A DNA stretch of 33,591 nt from contig SVOA01000010.1 in assembly GCA_015066635.1 (NCBI GenBank), positions 1-33,591 of the forward strand, given 5' to 3'. Below the pieces are notes generated by a model that was given only the letters and a program-made list of their open reading frames with translations, made no database searches and was not told the origin of the DNA. The DNA comes from Oscillospiraceae bacterium. Lineage in GTDB: Bacteria; Bacillota; Clostridia; Oscillospirales; Acutalibacteraceae. Position 1 is the stretch's first letter, and every line of letters begins with the position of its first letter. Shown here piece by piece: positions 33,172-33,591 of the stretch. The translations under genes were made by a program, and so were the position numbers.

Positions 33172-33591
33172 TAAAAAACCGTACAGAAAACTGTACGGCT
33201 TTTTTGGTGGAGATGGCGGAAACCGAAGCTACGCTGCGCAAAGCTTCGTTCGGTTGCCATGCAACCCTTTCGCATTTATATATCCCTTGTGTCTCCGCCT
33301 GCGGCGAACCGACACAAGATGGATTACGGTTTCGATTACCTTACAATTAAAAGAAAAAACCGTACAGAAAACTGTACGGCTTTTTTGGTGGAGATGGCGG
33401 TAATCGAAACTTCGCTACGCAAAGCTTCGTTCGGTTGCTATGCAACCCTTTCGCATTTATATATCCCTTGTGTCTCCGCCTGCGGCGAACCGACACAAGA
33501 TGGATTACGGTTTCGATTACCTTACAATTAAAAGAAAAAACCGTACAGAAAACTGTACGGCTTTTTTGGTGGAGATGGCGGTAATCGAAAC
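33172..33591. repeat. 181-bp tandem repeat, two full units and a third cut by the window end
   Basis: Units begin at 33179, 33360 and 33541, exactly 181 bases apart. Each opens with the hairpin CCGTACAG-AAAA-CTGTACGG and a T run, then GGTGGAGATGGCGG, a variable patch, GGTTGC-TAT/CAT-GCAACC, and a second hairpin CTTGTGTC...GACACAAG (33286-33318 in unit 1) with an inner CCGC/GCGG. Inverted 12-mers GTTTCGATTACC (33329-33340) and GGTAATCGAAAC (33399-33410) flank the terminator hairpin. Units 1 and 2 differ mainly at ~33219-33237. Short open frames across the units are chance. Read on the minus strand, CGCCATCTCCACCA followed by A-rich sequence and the hairpin resembles the 3' end of a tRNA or tmRNA plus its terminator. 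Confidence 0.9.

Noticed and set aside
33155-33531. Two overlapping frames of 82 and 90 codons in the right-end repeats
   Set aside because: They translate the 181-bp repeat across terminator hairpins and repeat the same peptide in two frames, so they are by-products of the repeat.
33172-33591. CRISPR array
   Set aside because: The period is 181 bases with nearly the whole unit conserved; there are no short repeats with unique spacers and no cas genes.

Overview
The window looks like chromosomal DNA of an anaerobic, endospore-forming Clostridia bacterium, most plausibly a gut or rumen Oscillospiraceae/Ruminococcaceae member. The grounds are a complete eight-gene spoIIIA operon, the Clostridia-type order nusB-xseA-xseB-ispA-dxs-tlyA-nadK-argR-recN, a tyrosine T-box, and large secreted BspA-like proteins ending in dockerin-like calcium loops. 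Codon use is moderate in GC, except for an AT-rich stretch near the right end. Family calls rest on recognisable motifs and gene order; no database search was possible.

Layout. (1) 1-6375: two very large surface proteins in tandem, the first entering from outside the window. Both carry BspA-type leucine-rich repeats, InlB-B-like beta modules and an almost identical C-terminal module of four dockerin-type loops; their 3' ends and terminators are duplicated. (2) 6376-6846: a gene-poor stretch with two short coding-like remnants and an orphan terminator. (3) 6847-12220: a six-gene unit behind one good sigma-A promoter. It encodes a STAS anti-anti-sigma-like protein, a membrane protein fusing a LytS-type sensor to a PP2C phosphatase and an RsbW-like kinase domain, a VanX-like D-Ala-D-Ala dipeptidase, a small (p)ppGpp-hydrolase-like HD protein, a STAS domain fused to an APH-type kinase, and an alpha/beta hydrolase. 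This is the most unusual assembly here and looks like a self-contained partner-switching circuit tied to cell-wall and alarmone metabolism. (4) 12265-16626: a polyprenyl-phosphate sugar phosphotransferase converging with a YfhO-family membrane protein across a bidirectional terminator. (5) 16635-21340: spoIIIAA to spoIIIAH, whose products build the forespore-mother cell channel, with a possible sigma-E promoter. (6) 21341-30807: a housekeeping operon (nusB, a TsaD/M22-like protein, exonuclease VII, isoprenoid synthesis, TlyA, NAD kinase, ArgR, RecN), preceded by a promoter and then a terminator-like hairpin inside the nusB leader. (7) 30804-32343: tyrS under a tyrosine T-box. (8) 32344-33591: a small two-helix membrane protein, then a scrambled end with a truncated thioredoxin-like gene, an AT-rich alpha/beta-hydrolase fragment with an in-frame stop, and a 181-bp tandem repeat that runs off the window.

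Several starts were chosen from ribosome binding sites and differ from the longest open frame: the 6908, 10260, yfhO (16575), spoIIIAB, spoIIIAE, nusB, tlyA, nadK and argR starts.
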